From assembly GCF_019226825.1 (NCBI RefSeq), contig NZ_CP076643.1:496001-560000 (forward strand): a DNA stretch of 64,000 nucleotides, read 5' to 3'. The notes beneath the pieces were generated by a model. The model was given only the letters and a program-made list of their open reading frames with translations. It did not search any database and had not been told where the DNA came from. The stretch's first letter is position 1, and each line of letters begins with the position of its first letter. The DNA comes from Vibrio ostreae. GTDB lineage: Bacteria; Pseudomonadota; Gammaproteobacteria; Enterobacterales; Vibrionaceae. The position numbers were made by a program, and so were the translations under genes. Positions 43,437 through 52,965 of this stretch are shown here, in pieces.

Positions 43437-44102
43437 CTATGGTCTTTGATGCCAGCGTTCACCATAAGCACTGCGGTAGTCCGGCGTTTCTATTGTCTCC
43501 CCCTCCAGTTCTTTTACTGGCACCAATGGTCCGACTTGGGTACGGTAAGGCAGATATCCGGCCCAAACTGGTAAGTCGAGATCGGCTTTATCATCACTCA
43601 CTTCTCCCGCGCTGATTTTGACTGACGCTTCATCTAACCCGATTTTCAGCAGCTTCGTTGCGGCTAATTCCTGTTTGCTGCTTAAGCGGATATGTTGTGT
43701 GCGTCCCGGTGCGATTTGTTCGACAAAGTGATTCAATAAGCGGTCTTTTTCCTGCGCGTCCTCCACGCTGACAAACTGACCAAACACCACGGCCGAACGA
43801 TAATGGGCACTGTGGTGAAAGGCGGAACGGGCCAGTACCCAGCCATCAAACAGGGTAAACGTCAGGCAGGTTGCGCCGCCTTGTTGCAGCGTTTTGAGCA
43901 AACGGCTGTTGTTAGCGCCATGAATATAGACCGCATCATCGACTCGCCACGCCAGCATCGGGATCACCACCGGGCCGGACTCTTCAGCAATCGCGATATG
44001 GGCGATCAGACTTTCATCAATGATTTGATACAGTTTATCTACATCGAAAACGGCTTTATGGGCGCCTTTTTTGATTTGCGTTCTTGAACTTTGTGACAGC
44101 AT
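43437..44102 (-). CDS. Pyridoxamine-phosphate-oxidase-fold flavin protein
   Basis: A 221-residue protein with the PNPOx-like FMN-binding barrel: LIAHIAIAEESGPVVIPMLAWRVDDAVYIHGANNSRLLKTLQQGGATCLTFTLFDGWVLARSAFHHSAHYRSAVVFGQ. This is the NimA/PNPOx-like subfamily rather than PdxH itself. The start at 44102 is preferred over 44141. It is divergent from a MocR regulator, the usual arrangement for such a gene controlled by its neighbour. The substrate is unknown. Confidence 0.85.
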   Translation of the reverse strand: MLSQSSRTQIKKGAHKAVFDVDKLYQIIDESLIAHIAIAEESGPVVIPMLAWRVDDAVYIHGANNSRLLKTLQQGGATCLTFTLFDGWVLARSAFHHSAHYRSAVVFGQFVSVEDAQEKDRLLNHFVEQIAPGRTQHIRLSSKQELAATKLLKIGLDEASVKISAGEVSDDKADLDLPVWAGYLPYRTQVGPLVPVKELEGETIETPDYRSAYGERWHQRP

Positions 44103-44215
44103 AACGATCCCTGTAATTGAATGTGTTTGAGTGCGCGGCAATGCGTTGTAATGACGCGATAGCGCGCTTTGATTGCAATATAATGGCTAGCTGGTATGTT
44201 TTTTAGAGCCAGTTT

Positions 44216-45658
44216 TTGAAAAAGGATGGATCCGGTTTGGCCCTGATAGATAGTGGTGATTTGGCATTCGATACCCGGCATGGCTCAATGCAAGCGCAGT
44301 TGTTTCATGCCATTCGTGACAAAGTGGTGCACAATTTGTGGCCAACAGGCGGTAAATTGCCATCAACCCGCCAGTTGGCGCAGGAACTGAGAGTAAGCCG
44401 AAACACTGTCATTGCCGCGTATGAACAGTTGGTGGCGGAAGGGTATATTGAAAGCCGGCCCGGCGCCGGATTTTACGTCGCGGTCGAACTGCCGGAATTC
44501 TTCCTGCCAGCTCAAAGGGCGCCTGAGTCGGTTACTCCAATTGATCCGGCGTTGGGAGTGAATCGTCCCTTTGCACCTGGTGTGCCGGATCTGGCACAGT
44601 TTCCGCTCGCCAAATGGCAACGCTTGCTGCAGCGCCATGCTTCCCGCACGACGATATTGGGTAACCATATAATTCAGGGCCGGCTGGAGTTACGCACCGC
44701 TTTGGCTGATTATCTTGCCTCCAGCCGCTCGGTACATTGTGATGCCGGCCGAATCATTATTACTTCCGGTGCGCAGCAAGCGTTATCGATTGCCATTATG
44801 GCGACGCTGGGCGCAGCGGATACCTTGCTGATGGAGCAGCCTGGTTATAGCCAGATGCGTAAAATCAATACGTTGCTGGGTATTCATCAGCAGCCCGTCG
44901 CTGTGGTCGAGAAAACCGGGCTGGACGTGTCTGCCGTACTGAAAAGTGACGCGCGGGCACTGTACATCACGCCCAGCAATCAATATCCGATGGGTACAAC
45001 ACTCAATACCGCGCAGCGCCTCAGCCTGATTGAATGGGCAGCAAGCCGGCAAAGCTGGATCATTGAAGATGATTATGACAGTGAATTTCAGTTTGCCCAC
45101 CGGCCATTTACCAGTTTACAAGGTCTGGCCGGACAGATGGGGATGGATGAGCGGGTGTTGTATGTCGGCTCGTTCAGTAAGGTGATGTTTAACGGGCTGC
45201 GGCTGGGCTACCTCGTGGTGCCGGACTGCCTGGTTGAGCGGTGTTTGATGATTAAAGATGCGTTGAGCGGCGATTCGCCGGCCCACACTCAGGCAGCACT
45301 GGCAGACTTCATTGTCGAGGGCGACCTGCTGCGCCATATTCGCAAAATGCGCCGCCTGTATAAGAGTAAACATGCGGCGATGTGTGAGGCGATTGCGTGT
45401 TACTTCGCCGATAAGGTGGAGATCATCAGTCAAGCGGCTGGGCTGCATATTACCCTCAAGTGGCAGCAGGGGATTGATGAAGTGAGCTGGGCGCAACGTG
45501 CTGAACAGAAGGGGATTATTGTTCGTCCGCTAGCTTTTTATGAGCCGGCTACGGCACCATTTCGAGGATGGCATGGCGTTGTACTTGGTTTTGGCAATGT
45601 CGCGCTGGAAGATATCGCCCCTAAAATCCGGATATTGGCCGAACTGTTTCACGATTAA
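44216..45658 (+). CDS. MocR-type GntR/aminotransferase regulator
   Basis: About 480 residues (or 473 if TTG at 44237, nine bases after AAGGA, is used). The N-terminal winged helix (LFHAIRDKVVHNLWPTGGKLPSTRQLAQELRVSRNTVIAAYEQLVAEGYIESRPGAGFYV) is joined to a fold-type I aminotransferase-like domain. Its PLP-lysine region is GSFSKVMFNGLRLGYLVVP, and IIEDDYDSEFQF carries the PLP Asp. These proteins bind PLP and regulate nearby genes. The divergent PNPOx-fold gene is the probable target. Confidence 0.92.
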   Translation: MKKDGSGLALIDSGDLAFDTRHGSMQAQLFHAIRDKVVHNLWPTGGKLPSTRQLAQELRVSRNTVIAAYEQLVAEGYIESRPGAGFYVAVELPEFFLPAQRAPESVTPIDPALGVNRPFAPGVPDLAQFPLAKWQRLLQRHASRTTILGNHIIQGRLELRTALADYLASSRSVHCDAGRIIITSGAQQALSIAIMATLGAADTLLMEQPGYSQMRKINTLLGIHQQPVAVVEKTGLDVSAVLKSDARALYITPSNQYPMGTTLNTAQRLSLIEWAASRQSWIIEDDYDSEFQFAHRPFTSLQGLAGQMGMDERVLYVGSFSKVMFNGLRLGYLVVPDCLVERCLMIKDALSGDSPAHTQAALADFIVEGDLLRHIRKMRRLYKSKHAAMCEAIACYFADKVEIISQAAGLHITLKWQQGIDEVSWAQRAEQKGIIVRPLAFYEPATAPFRGWHGVVLGFGNVALEDIAPKIRILAELFHD

Positions 45659-45670
45659 CCGATCAATCAC

Positions 45671-45713
45671 AGCATGTCAGAACAGGTAACGAAACCGGGT
45701 GTCCTGACATGCT
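45671..45713. terminator. Hairpin between convergent mocR and MFS genes
   Basis: AGCATGTCAG (45671-45680) and CTGACATGCT (45704-45713) are perfect complements around a 23-base loop, 13 bases after the mocR-type stop. Confidence 0.6.
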
Positions 45714-45723
45714 GCCGAGCGCT

Positions 45724-46896
45724 TTAACTGGTGACGGGTTCGGCTTGTCCGGCCTTGTCCATTAAGCCCGATACCAGGGCCAGGATTAATGCTCCAAAGG
45801 ATAGCAGTCCACCGGCCCAGTTAGGCGATTGCAAACCATAACCGGCGGCAATGACTACACCACCTAACCAGGCACCTAATGCGTTGCCGAGGTTAAACAT
45901 ACCAATATTGACCGTTGCGGCGAGAGTTGGCGCGCCAGCCGCTTTGGCTTTATCCATCACCAGTTTCTGGATCGGAGATACGGTGGCAAAGCCAAACGCC
46001 GCCATCAGAAAAATACACAGCGCGGTCATGAACTGGCTGTGAATGGTGAAGTTGAACACCAGCAGCACAGCGCCCTGGGCGAACAAGGTGGTATACAGCA
46101 TCGGCATCAGTGCTTTGTCAGCATACTTGCCACCAAGCTGATTACCGACAAACAGGCCAAAGCCGAACAGCAGCATTAACCAGGTAATATGGGCGGGGCT
46201 GTAACCGGCGAGTTCAATCGCCATCGGCGCCATGTAGGTGATGGAGGTAAAGAAAGCGCCCGGACCCAGGACGGTGATCCCCATCGCGACCAGCACATTA
46301 CGGCTGCGAAACGCATTGAACTCCTTAGAAAATTTATGCTCTTTGTCTTTTGGCTGATGAGGGATCAGACGCCAGATACCCAGAACGCCCACGACACCAA
46401 TCAGCGAGATAACGGCAAAAGTAGCACGCCAGGAGACATGCTGGCCAAGCCAGGTCCCGGCCGGAACGCCCACCAGGTTGGCGACCGTCAAACCCATGAA
46501 CATGAACGCGATGGCACGCACCCGTTTAGAGGGTTCAACCATCTCAGCCGCAATGATGGATCCGATACCGAAAAAGGCGCCGTGGGTCAGCGAGGTGACG
46601 ATCCGGCCCAGAATCGCGATGCTCATATCCGGTGCCATCGCGGTAATCAGATTACCGGCAATAAACAGCAGCATCAGCACAACCAGCATGGCTTTTTTCG
46701 CAATTCTGGCCCCAAAGATAACCAGTGCCGGTGCGCCGACAAACACGCCCAGAGCATAAGCGGTGGCGAGGTATCCGGCGACCGGAACAGACACATCAAA
46801 GTCTGCAGCAATAACCGGCAGCAGGCCGGCGATGATAAATTCAGTCGTGCCGATCCCAAAGGCTCCGATTGCAAGAGCCCATAGTGCAATTGGCAT
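45724..46896 (-). CDS. MFS transporter, AraJ/YdhP-type (DHA1)
   Basis: A 390-residue, 12-segment transporter. Family signatures are LWALAIGAFGIGTTEFIIAGLLPVIAADFDVSVPVAGYLATAYALGVFVGAPAL and the motif-A/motif-C region GRIVTSLTHGAFFGIGSIIAAEMVEPSKRVRAIAFMFMGLTVANLVGVPAGTWLGQ. These belong to the AraJ/YdhP sugar or drug efflux group. The start at 46896 (MPIALW) is chosen over a longer frame to 46974 that adds non-conserved residues. The substrate is unknown. Confidence 0.9.
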   Translation of the reverse strand: MPIALWALAIGAFGIGTTEFIIAGLLPVIAADFDVSVPVAGYLATAYALGVFVGAPALVIFGARIAKKAMLVVLMLLFIAGNLITAMAPDMSIAILGRIVTSLTHGAFFGIGSIIAAEMVEPSKRVRAIAFMFMGLTVANLVGVPAGTWLGQHVSWRATFAVISLIGVVGVLGIWRLIPHQPKDKEHKFSKEFNAFRSRNVLVAMGITVLGPGAFFTSITYMAPMAIELAGYSPAHITWLMLLFGFGLFVGNQLGGKYADKALMPMLYTTLFAQGAVLLVFNFTIHSQFMTALCIFLMAAFGFATVSPIQKLVMDKAKAAGAPTLAATVNIGMFNLGNALGAWLGGVVIAAGYGLQSPNWAGGLLSFGALILALVSGLMDKAGQAEPVTS

Positions 46897-47177
46897 AGTG
46901 TTGTCCTCAAAAATGGTTTGGTCTTTAAAGCTTGCCTTTAATGGCGGCGGTGAGCGCTTCGAAAGATGGTGCAACAGGCTGAGCTGTTGGTGGTTTATCT
47001 ACTGACCACTATTGTATGGACTCGCAGCACAGACTTAAAGCTTAACTATGCACTAAATTTGATACCCTGGCGCGATTTGCGGCAATGATGAGCGCGATTT
47101 GGGTTTAAACCGGCATAGGCAATGAATTACACTGGGAGCAGATGAACCTTAAACCAACACAGACCAAAGGTGGAACT

Positions 47178-47996
47178 ATGCAGCGTAAATTACTGGCACT
47201 GGATCTCGACGGAACCGTATTAACGTCAGACCACACCGTCAGTCCTGCTCTGATTGAAGCGGTAAAATCCATTGCCGAAGTTGCGCATGTGATGATTGTG
47301 ACCGGACGTCATCACGTGGCTGCGGAACCGTTTTACCGCCAGCTTGGGCTGAACACGCCGATCATCTGTTGCAACGGTACCTACCTGTATGATTTCGGCC
47401 AGCAGAAGGTACTGAGCGAGAACTCTATCGCGAAAGATACTGCCGCACAGTTTATTGATTTGTCAGAGCAGCATGATTTGAAAATGGTGATGTATGTCAA
47501 AGACGCCATGCTGTATTCCAACCAGCGCCCGATTAACTACATGGAAGACATGCTGACCTGGTCACAGACGTTTCCTGCGCACCAGCGTCCGAATATTCGC
47601 CGGGTGGAAGACTTCCGCCAGGAGCTGGCCGCAACCGACTATGTGTGGAAATTTGTGGTAGAAGGCGGTGACGTCGAAACGTTTGCCAACATCGATTTTG
47701 TCAGCCAGCACTTTATCGGCGAGCAGTCCTGGGTTGACCGGGTCGATTTTTCTGCCATTGGTAACAGTAAAGGCAATAGGCTGACACGTTACGTTGAACA
47801 GCTCGGTATCCCACTTGAAGCCTGTGTTGCTGTGGGTGATAACCACAATGACATCTCGATGCTGTCGAAAGTCGGCCTGGGGATAGCGATGCAAAATGCA
47901 GACGACAAAGTCAAACAGCATGCTGACCGGGTAACTGAGCACAATAACAATCACATGACCGGGCTGGCGGATGAGTTAAAAGCGCTGTTTCTGTAA
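47178..47996 (+). CDS. HAD-superfamily Cof-type phosphatase
   Basis: A 272-residue HAD-IIB phosphatase. Motif I is LLALDLDGTVLTSDH with the nucleophilic Asp; motif II follows in VMIVTGR; motif III/IV is VAVGDNHNDISMLSKVGLGIAMQNA. The C2B cap region lies between. It is like E. coli YidA/YbiV and probably acts on sugar phosphates. The start at 47178 follows GGTGGAACT, better than the 47142 frame. Confidence 0.92.
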   Translation: MQRKLLALDLDGTVLTSDHTVSPALIEAVKSIAEVAHVMIVTGRHHVAAEPFYRQLGLNTPIICCNGTYLYDFGQQKVLSENSIAKDTAAQFIDLSEQHDLKMVMYVKDAMLYSNQRPINYMEDMLTWSQTFPAHQRPNIRRVEDFRQELAATDYVWKFVVEGGDVETFANIDFVSQHFIGEQSWVDRVDFSAIGNSKGNRLTRYVEQLGIPLEACVAVGDNHNDISMLSKVGLGIAMQNADDKVKQHADRVTEHNNNHMTGLADELKALFL

Positions 47997-48083
47997 AATC
48001 ACCACGGGTTCGGAGTCTGGCAACTTATTGTCAGCGGACAAAGAGAAGTTCAGTGAATAAAAACATGTCCAGTGCCTAAAACA

Positions 48084-48107
48084 AAGGGATGCCTGGTGGC
48101 ATCCCTT
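48084..48107. terminator. Terminator between convergent HAD and histidine-phosphatase genes
   Basis: A perfect 10-bp stem AAGGGATGCC/GGCATCCCTT with a TGGT loop between the two convergent genes. Confidence 0.85.
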
Positions 48108-48125
48108 ATCGTTGCTAGCGTGTGT

Positions 48126-48677
48126 CTAGCCGGTGATCATCTCAATAAACTCAAACTGACCATCATGGTATTGGTATTTTAAAATGGCGCAGTTGGGAAT
48201 CGTCATCGCTGGATCGGCATCCTGATTCCAGTGCAGATGGAACTGCTTACACGCACCGTAATGAGAAACGGCCAGTACGCAGTGGTGATCCTCGTTTTGC
48301 ATTATCGCGCGGCAGGTATCGACCATACGCTCTCTGACTGCCGTTTTGGACTCGCCGCCAAACTGGACGTAGTGGTGCTCCCGCGTTTCCAGATCCGGGT
48401 GCAGATCTTCACTCTCGCCTTCGTAGAGGCCAAAACTGATCTCTTTTAAGCCTTTCAGGCGCTGATACGGCAGGCGATTGCGAGTGGCCAGCTCAGCGGT
48501 ATCGCAGGCACGTTCTGAGGAGGAGCTATACAGGTGGGTCAGTTCAATCTCATCAAAATAGGCGGCGGCTTGCGATGCCTGCTCAATGCCCAGTTCGGTT
48601 AACGGTGAGTCACACCAGCCCTGCATTTTTCTTCTGACATTAAACAGTGTTTGCCCGTGTCTCATCAGGTACAGCAC
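48126..48677 (-). CDS. Histidine phosphatase (phosphoglycerate-mutase-like)
   Basis: A 183-residue enzyme with the catalytic LMRHGQTLFNVRRKMQGWCDSPLTELG (phospho-His in RHG). The second His region is CVLAVSHYGACKQF, and YSSSSERACDTAELA carries the conserved Arg. The product should remove phosphate from a small molecule; it may be a general phosphatase. Single gene. Confidence 0.9.
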   Translation of the reverse strand: MLYLMRHGQTLFNVRRKMQGWCDSPLTELGIEQASQAAAYFDEIELTHLYSSSSERACDTAELATRNRLPYQRLKGLKEISFGLYEGESEDLHPDLETREHHYVQFGGESKTAVRERMVDTCRAIMQNEDHHCVLAVSHYGACKQFHLHWNQDADPAMTIPNCAILKYQYHDGQFEFIEMITG

Positions 48678-48881
48678 TTTTTCACAGCGAATCCTTAGCT
48701 ATTCAGCCGATTTTAATCGTGCGCTCTGTTATATCACAGCTGCGAGGTTGGCTGAAGTGAATGACGGTTATCAAGGCCGCTGTTGTTGGCGCTGAGTGCA
48801 TCGCCACATGACCATCGTGCCGGGGCGATTGTCGAGCGAACACCTTCGAACAACAGGCTGCGAAGGCGTTGCATCTTCGGG

Positions 48882-49910
48882 TTAGATTGTACAGTCAGGC
48901 TGCAACTGGCGGGCGCGGTCATACACGCGTTGGGCCGGCAGGCCTTTTTGTTGCAGGCCATCCAGGTACTGTTGTGTAACCTGCTGCAAAACCGGCTGCC
49001 AGGCGGATTTAGATTGTGGATCCATTTCTTGTAGGTGATCGTTGCGTTGGCGAACCTCATTGATGGCTTGCTGATCCAGCTGGTCAAAGATTTTGGCCAT
49101 ATGCTGAGACCACTGATGTCCGGAGTGGCGGTCGATCACTTGCTGTAAATCCTCTGGCAGCTGTTGATACACCCGTTTGTTCATGGTTACCACAAAGCTC
49201 AGGCGGTACAGGTTTAACTCGGTATGGTAGGGGGCAATCTCGTTGAGGCGGAAGATTTTTGCGCCATCCCAGGAAATCGCAACGCCCTCTAACACGCCTT
49301 TTTCCAGGGCTTCGTAGGTTTCGGGAGCTGGCAGCCCCGTCGGCTGCGCTCCGATACTGTCAAGCAGTTGGCCTACGACGATATTGGGGCGCCGTATCCG
49401 CTGCCCCGCCAAATCCTGCGGTAGGACAACAGGCTTATCTTTCATATGAATATGGCCGGGGCCATTGGTATAAACATACAGCGCATGGGTATCGCTATAC
49501 TCGTTGTTGATTAACCCTTCATCGTACAGGGTCTGGATGATGCAGGAGCCACCTGCTGCGGTATCAACCAGGCCCGGCAGTTCAACAATTTGGGTTAAAG
49601 GAAAGCGATTGGCATTGTAGCTCTGGACGGTAGCGGCAATATCAGCAATGTTATGGACTACGGACTGATAGGCACTTGCCGCTTTCGACAGGGTTTGCGC
49701 CGGATAAATATCGATTGTAATGCGCTGCCCGGAGTCTTGCTCGACCGCTTTTGCCCAGTCGGCTAATCCCTGGTGGACGGCGGATGTGGATGGCCAAGGG
49801 TGGGACATGCGTAAATTATAGTCGGCCGCCGCGGTTTTGGCGGACAGCAAGCTGGCCGAGAGCAGGGTTCCGCCGGCCAGCAGGTAAGAGATCATCTGTT
49901 TACTCTTCAT
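48882..49910 (-). CDS. TRAP transporter DctP-type binding protein (orphan)
   Basis: A 342-residue periplasmic protein with a signal peptide (MISYLLAGGTLLSASLLSAKTAAA). DctP pattern: LRMSHPWPSTSAVHQGLADWAKAVEQDSGQRITIDIYPAQTL and the arginine ligand region DLAGQRIRRPNIVVGQLLDSIGAQPTGLPAPETYEALEKGVLEGVAISW. It is 28 bases after the oxygenase reductase gene on the same strand. No dctQ or dctM gene is in the window, so its membrane partner is elsewhere or it serves another role. Confidence 0.88.
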   Translation of the reverse strand: MKSKQMISYLLAGGTLLSASLLSAKTAAADYNLRMSHPWPSTSAVHQGLADWAKAVEQDSGQRITIDIYPAQTLSKAASAYQSVVHNIADIAATVQSYNANRFPLTQIVELPGLVDTAAGGSCIIQTLYDEGLINNEYSDTHALYVYTNGPGHIHMKDKPVVLPQDLAGQRIRRPNIVVGQLLDSIGAQPTGLPAPETYEALEKGVLEGVAISWDGAKIFRLNEIAPYHTELNLYRLSFVVTMNKRVYQQLPEDLQQVIDRHSGHQWSQHMAKIFDQLDQQAINEVRQRNDHLQEMDPQSKSAWQPVLQQVTQQYLDGLQQKGLPAQRVYDRARQLQPDCTI

Positions 49911-49938
49911 AAGGTGCTTCCTGGTTATCAGTATGGGT

Positions 49939-50889
49939 TTACAGCTCTATGGTCAGAGAGGCCGATTTAGCGCGTGAGCAACAAGGCAGAAACTCCTGAT
50001 TGCTGGCTTGCTCCTGCGGAGTGAGGTAATGATCACGATGATCCGGCTCGCCTGCCAGCACCCGGGTTATACAAGTGCCGCATACGCCCTCTTCGCACGA
50101 GAACGGAACATCCACACCGGCATCGAGCAGTACTTCAAGTACCGTGGAGTGTGCGGGGACGGTGAACGTCTGCCCCGTGTTGGCCAGGTGAAGTTCGAAG
50201 GGCTGGTTGTCACTTGAGTTTGCGCACGGGTCAGCGTGAAATAACTCACGGTGCAATCGGGATTCTTCCCATCCCTGTGTTCGTGCACACTCGAATACAT
50301 AGTCGATGTAGCCCTGTGGGCCACAGACATACAGATTACTGGTTTGAGACTGCTGAGCCAGCACGGCGTGGGCATCCAGACATTGCCCCTCTCTATTGAA
50401 ATAAAACTGAGTGTGGTGCTGGAGTCCCGAGCTGGTCATCTCCTGATAGAAAGCGGCTTCATCCGGTGATTGTGCTGAATAATGCAGCTCGAAGCTGGCG
50501 TCGGTTTCGAGCAGAGCCTGAGCCATACTGAGCAGCGGCGTAATACCAATACCGCCCGCGAACAGCACATGATGTTTGGCCTCATCAGCCAGGTGAAAGA
50601 CATTTTTTGGCTCACTGATGGTCAGAACGTCTCCCACCTTCAACTGGTCGTGGATCCAGGCTGAGCCGCCACGTGAAGGCTGTTCTAGTTTGACAGCAAT
50701 CTGGTAGTCATGGTGGGAACTCGGAGAGTGGCATAGTGAGTACTGGCGTATTAGCCCATTGCCGAGATGAAGATCAATGTGCGCACCCGCCTGAAAATTG
50801 GGTAAGGTGGGCTGGTCGATGGGGCTTAACGTCAGGCTGATGACATTATGCGCCTGAGGTTGTCTGGCGGTCACTTTTACTTGTTGCAT
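49939..50889 (-). CDS. VanB-like oxygenase reductase (PDR/2Fe-2S)
   Basis: A 316-residue phthalate-dioxygenase-reductase-type protein. An FMN-binding barrel (HIDLHLGNGLIRQYSLCHSPSSHHDYQIAVK) is followed by an NAD-binding domain (HHVLFAGGIGITPLLSMAQALL) and a C-terminal plant-type ferredoxin (DVPFSCEEGVCGTCITRVLAGEPDHRDHYLT). It passes electrons from NAD(P)H to the oxygenase encoded directly upstream. The start at 50889 (MQQVKVTAR) fits the family; the longer frame does not. Confidence 0.93.
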   Translation of the reverse strand: MQQVKVTARQPQAHNVISLTLSPIDQPTLPNFQAGAHIDLHLGNGLIRQYSLCHSPSSHHDYQIAVKLEQPSRGGSAWIHDQLKVGDVLTISEPKNVFHLADEAKHHVLFAGGIGITPLLSMAQALLETDASFELHYSAQSPDEAAFYQEMTSSGLQHHTQFYFNREGQCLDAHAVLAQQSQTSNLYVCGPQGYIDYVFECARTQGWEESRLHRELFHADPCANSSDNQPFELHLANTGQTFTVPAHSTVLEVLLDAGVDVPFSCEEGVCGTCITRVLAGEPDHRDHYLTPQEQASNQEFLPCCSRAKSASLTIEL

Positions 50890-50917
50890 GATAAGTCCTC
50901 TGTCTGCGGGGTGTCGC

Positions 50918-51988
50918 TTAACTGGCATGTGCTTCACACGTGGAGAGAGCGCTCGCAGCCTGGCTGCGTTCTTGTTGCAGCATTTTGTCAATCATGCGTC
51001 GTGCCTGAACGCCACCGGCATCAATATCAAGCTTGAGTAACTCACGCTGTGGGTTATCGGATAGGTTGCGTTGCTGACGTTCCAGCATTTCCAAATCTTC
51101 ACTGAAAATGGTGTGCTGGCCGGCACGGATTTGCTCAGTTAACTGCACATCATCGGTTTTGAAGTTGCGCGCCATGCCCCAGAAATACCACATACTGGTT
51201 TCGCTCTCTGGAGTAATAAAGTCGACGACAATACTACCGGCTCTCACATCCTGCGCAGAGTCAAACCCGCCGCACCCGGCCAGTGCCACGCCGACATCAA
51301 TTAACACGTGGCTTGGCGGAGTAAAACGGCAGATTTGCCAGCGATCTACATCGGCGTTTGGATCCAATCCATTGGCTTCCATGCCCAGTTGCCAGAACGG
51401 CGGGGCTTTAACCGACTCCATCATACGTGATGTGGTGACCTGATCTCCTTCTAGACGGGTGCGGACCGGAGCTTCGTCGATCTCCTTCTGGCCAATACTC
51501 GACGCATGGACGTAAGTTTCGTGAGTAAGATCCATCAGGTTATCAATCATCAGCTGATAATTGCAGTTGATATGGAACAGGCCGCCGCCATAGGCCCAGT
51601 CAGGGCTTTCAGCCCACTCCAGATAAGGAATGTCTGCCGGATCGGCAAGCGCGTTCTCGCCCGGCCAGATCCAGATGAATCCGTGGCGCTCTTCAACCGG
51701 GTAAGAACGTACGCACGGAAAGCGAGCTACACGTTGTTTGGGCATTGAGGCGGTTTGGCCGTCCCGGCCCATTCTCAGGCCATGGTAGCCACAGACCAGA
51801 AGGCCGTCTTCGACATAGCCCAGCGATAGCGGTGCACCACGATGCGGGCAGAAATCCTGCACCGCAGCGACTCTTCCCTCGTTGTCGCGGTAAAAAGCGA
51901 TCGCTTCACCGCATATTGTTCTAGCCAGAGGTTGTTGTTCAAGTTCATCAGGAGTACAGGCAACGTACCAGCAGTTTTTAGGATACAT
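50918..51988 (-). CDS. VanA-like Rieske oxygenase alpha subunit
   Basis: A 356-residue ring-hydroxylating or demethylating oxygenase. The Rieske cluster is held by CPH and CGYH (Cys47, His49, Cys66, His69), and the non-haem iron site is in DLMDLTHETYVHASSIG. The length fits vanillate-demethylase-like (VanA) enzymes. The start at 51988 (MYPKNCW) has GAGG nine bases upstream. First gene of the operon with the reductase and DctP. The substrate is probably an aromatic acid or aryl ether; not determined. Confidence 0.93.
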   Translation of the reverse strand: MYPKNCWYVACTPDELEQQPLARTICGEAIAFYRDNEGRVAAVQDFCPHRGAPLSLGYVEDGLLVCGYHGLRMGRDGQTASMPKQRVARFPCVRSYPVEERHGFIWIWPGENALADPADIPYLEWAESPDWAYGGGLFHINCNYQLMIDNLMDLTHETYVHASSIGQKEIDEAPVRTRLEGDQVTTSRMMESVKAPPFWQLGMEANGLDPNADVDRWQICRFTPPSHVLIDVGVALAGCGGFDSAQDVRAGSIVVDFITPESETSMWYFWGMARNFKTDDVQLTEQIRAGQHTIFSEDLEMLERQQRNLSDNPQRELLKLDIDAGGVQARRMIDKMLQQERSQAASALSTCEAHAS

Positions 51989-52042
51989 AGATGGGTTCCT
52001 CATGTTATTTTTATGTTTGTTTTTTGTTTTTTAATTGCTTTA

Positions 52043-52106
52043 TTGGATCCAAAATAGCATTAATATGAGGGTTATCTAGCCAGTTTTGTCAATTTTGGGA
52101 TCCAAT
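52043..52106. promoter_or_regulatory. Paired GGATCC-centred operator candidates
   Basis: TTGGATCCAA (52043-52052) is a perfect palindrome, and TTGGGATCCAAT (52095-52106) a near match. Their GGATCC cores are 53 bp apart, about five helical turns. They lie between the oxygenase operon and the divergent FCD-GntR gene, just where its regulator would bind. Confidence 0.6.
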
Positions 52107-52257
52107 AGGCAGGTTGCGTCGAATGGGCGAGAAACGGGTGAAGTGTTTGTTTGGGTAATCATTTAACTTTCAATTAGTTAAATTTTATGGTGTTGTAAAT
52201 ATTCGCAAAGCAGCGATTCGGCTACGACTAAAGTATGAGTGAAATCAGGAACAACCA

Positions 52258-52965
52258 ATGGCAAATGCAGGGATAGAGGTCATTTCAACTCTCAGACAAA
52301 TGATTGTCTCTGGGGAGATGGCTCCAGGTGAACGTTTGGCGGAAATCCCCACCGCTGAGCGGCTTGGTGTGTCACGCACTCCAATCCGAATTGCCTTTCG
52401 TGCTCTTGAGCAGGAAGGGCTAATCAGTAAGTTGCCCGGCAGAGGCTATCGGGTGCGGCAGATTACCGCAGAATCGGTGGCCGGGGCGATCGCAGTACGC
52501 GGTGTGCTGGAGGGATTGGCAGCACGTCAGGCGGCAGAAAAGGGATTGTCAGAAACGCAATTGGCCGGGCTGCAACAATGTCTGAGTATCGGCGATGCAA
52601 TTTTTTCGAAAGGCTATGTGACTCGCGACGATTTGAACTTATATCACGAGATCAATCAGCAGTTTCATGAGTTGATTCTTGAGGCCAGTGACAACCCGGC
52701 TATTGCTTCTTCGCTGCAGCGCAATGAGCATCTGCCGTTTGCTTCGGTCAGTTCATTGACCTTCAATTTTGAGCAAATGGAACAGGAGTTTCGGCGATTT
52801 AACTTTGCTAATATGCAACATCATACTGTTGTTGATGCAATCGTTCGCCGGCAAGGCGCGCGAGCAGAAGCGATAATGCGTGAGCATGCCAACGTGACAT
52901 TAAATTATGCGGAGGTTTTTGCTGAGGATTCACGGCCAGGAAGTAAAGCGCAGAGCACTCGATAG
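52258..52965 (+). CDS. GntR-family regulator, FCD subfamily
   Basis: A 235-residue regulator with an N-terminal winged helix (LRQMIVSGEMAPGERLAEIPTAERLGVSRTPIRIAFRALEQEGLISKLPGRGYRV) and an FCD ligand domain (EVISTL... YHEINQQFHELILEASDNPAIASSL, ANMQHHTVVDAIVRRQGARAEAIMREHANVT). His residues in the FCD part usually bind a metal that holds a carboxylate. Divergent from the VanA-like operon; probably its repressor. Confidence 0.9.
   Translation: MANAGIEVISTLRQMIVSGEMAPGERLAEIPTAERLGVSRTPIRIAFRALEQEGLISKLPGRGYRVRQITAESVAGAIAVRGVLEGLAARQAAEKGLSETQLAGLQQCLSIGDAIFSKGYVTRDDLNLYHEINQQFHELILEASDNPAIASSLQRNEHLPFASVSSLTFNFEQMEQEFRRFNFANMQHHTVVDAIVRRQGARAEAIMREHANVTLNYAEVFAEDSRPGSKAQSTR

Noticed and set aside
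46189-46884. 231-codon plus-strand frame antisense to the MFS gene
   Set aside because: A mirror frame of a clear transporter gene with a low-complexity, charged product.
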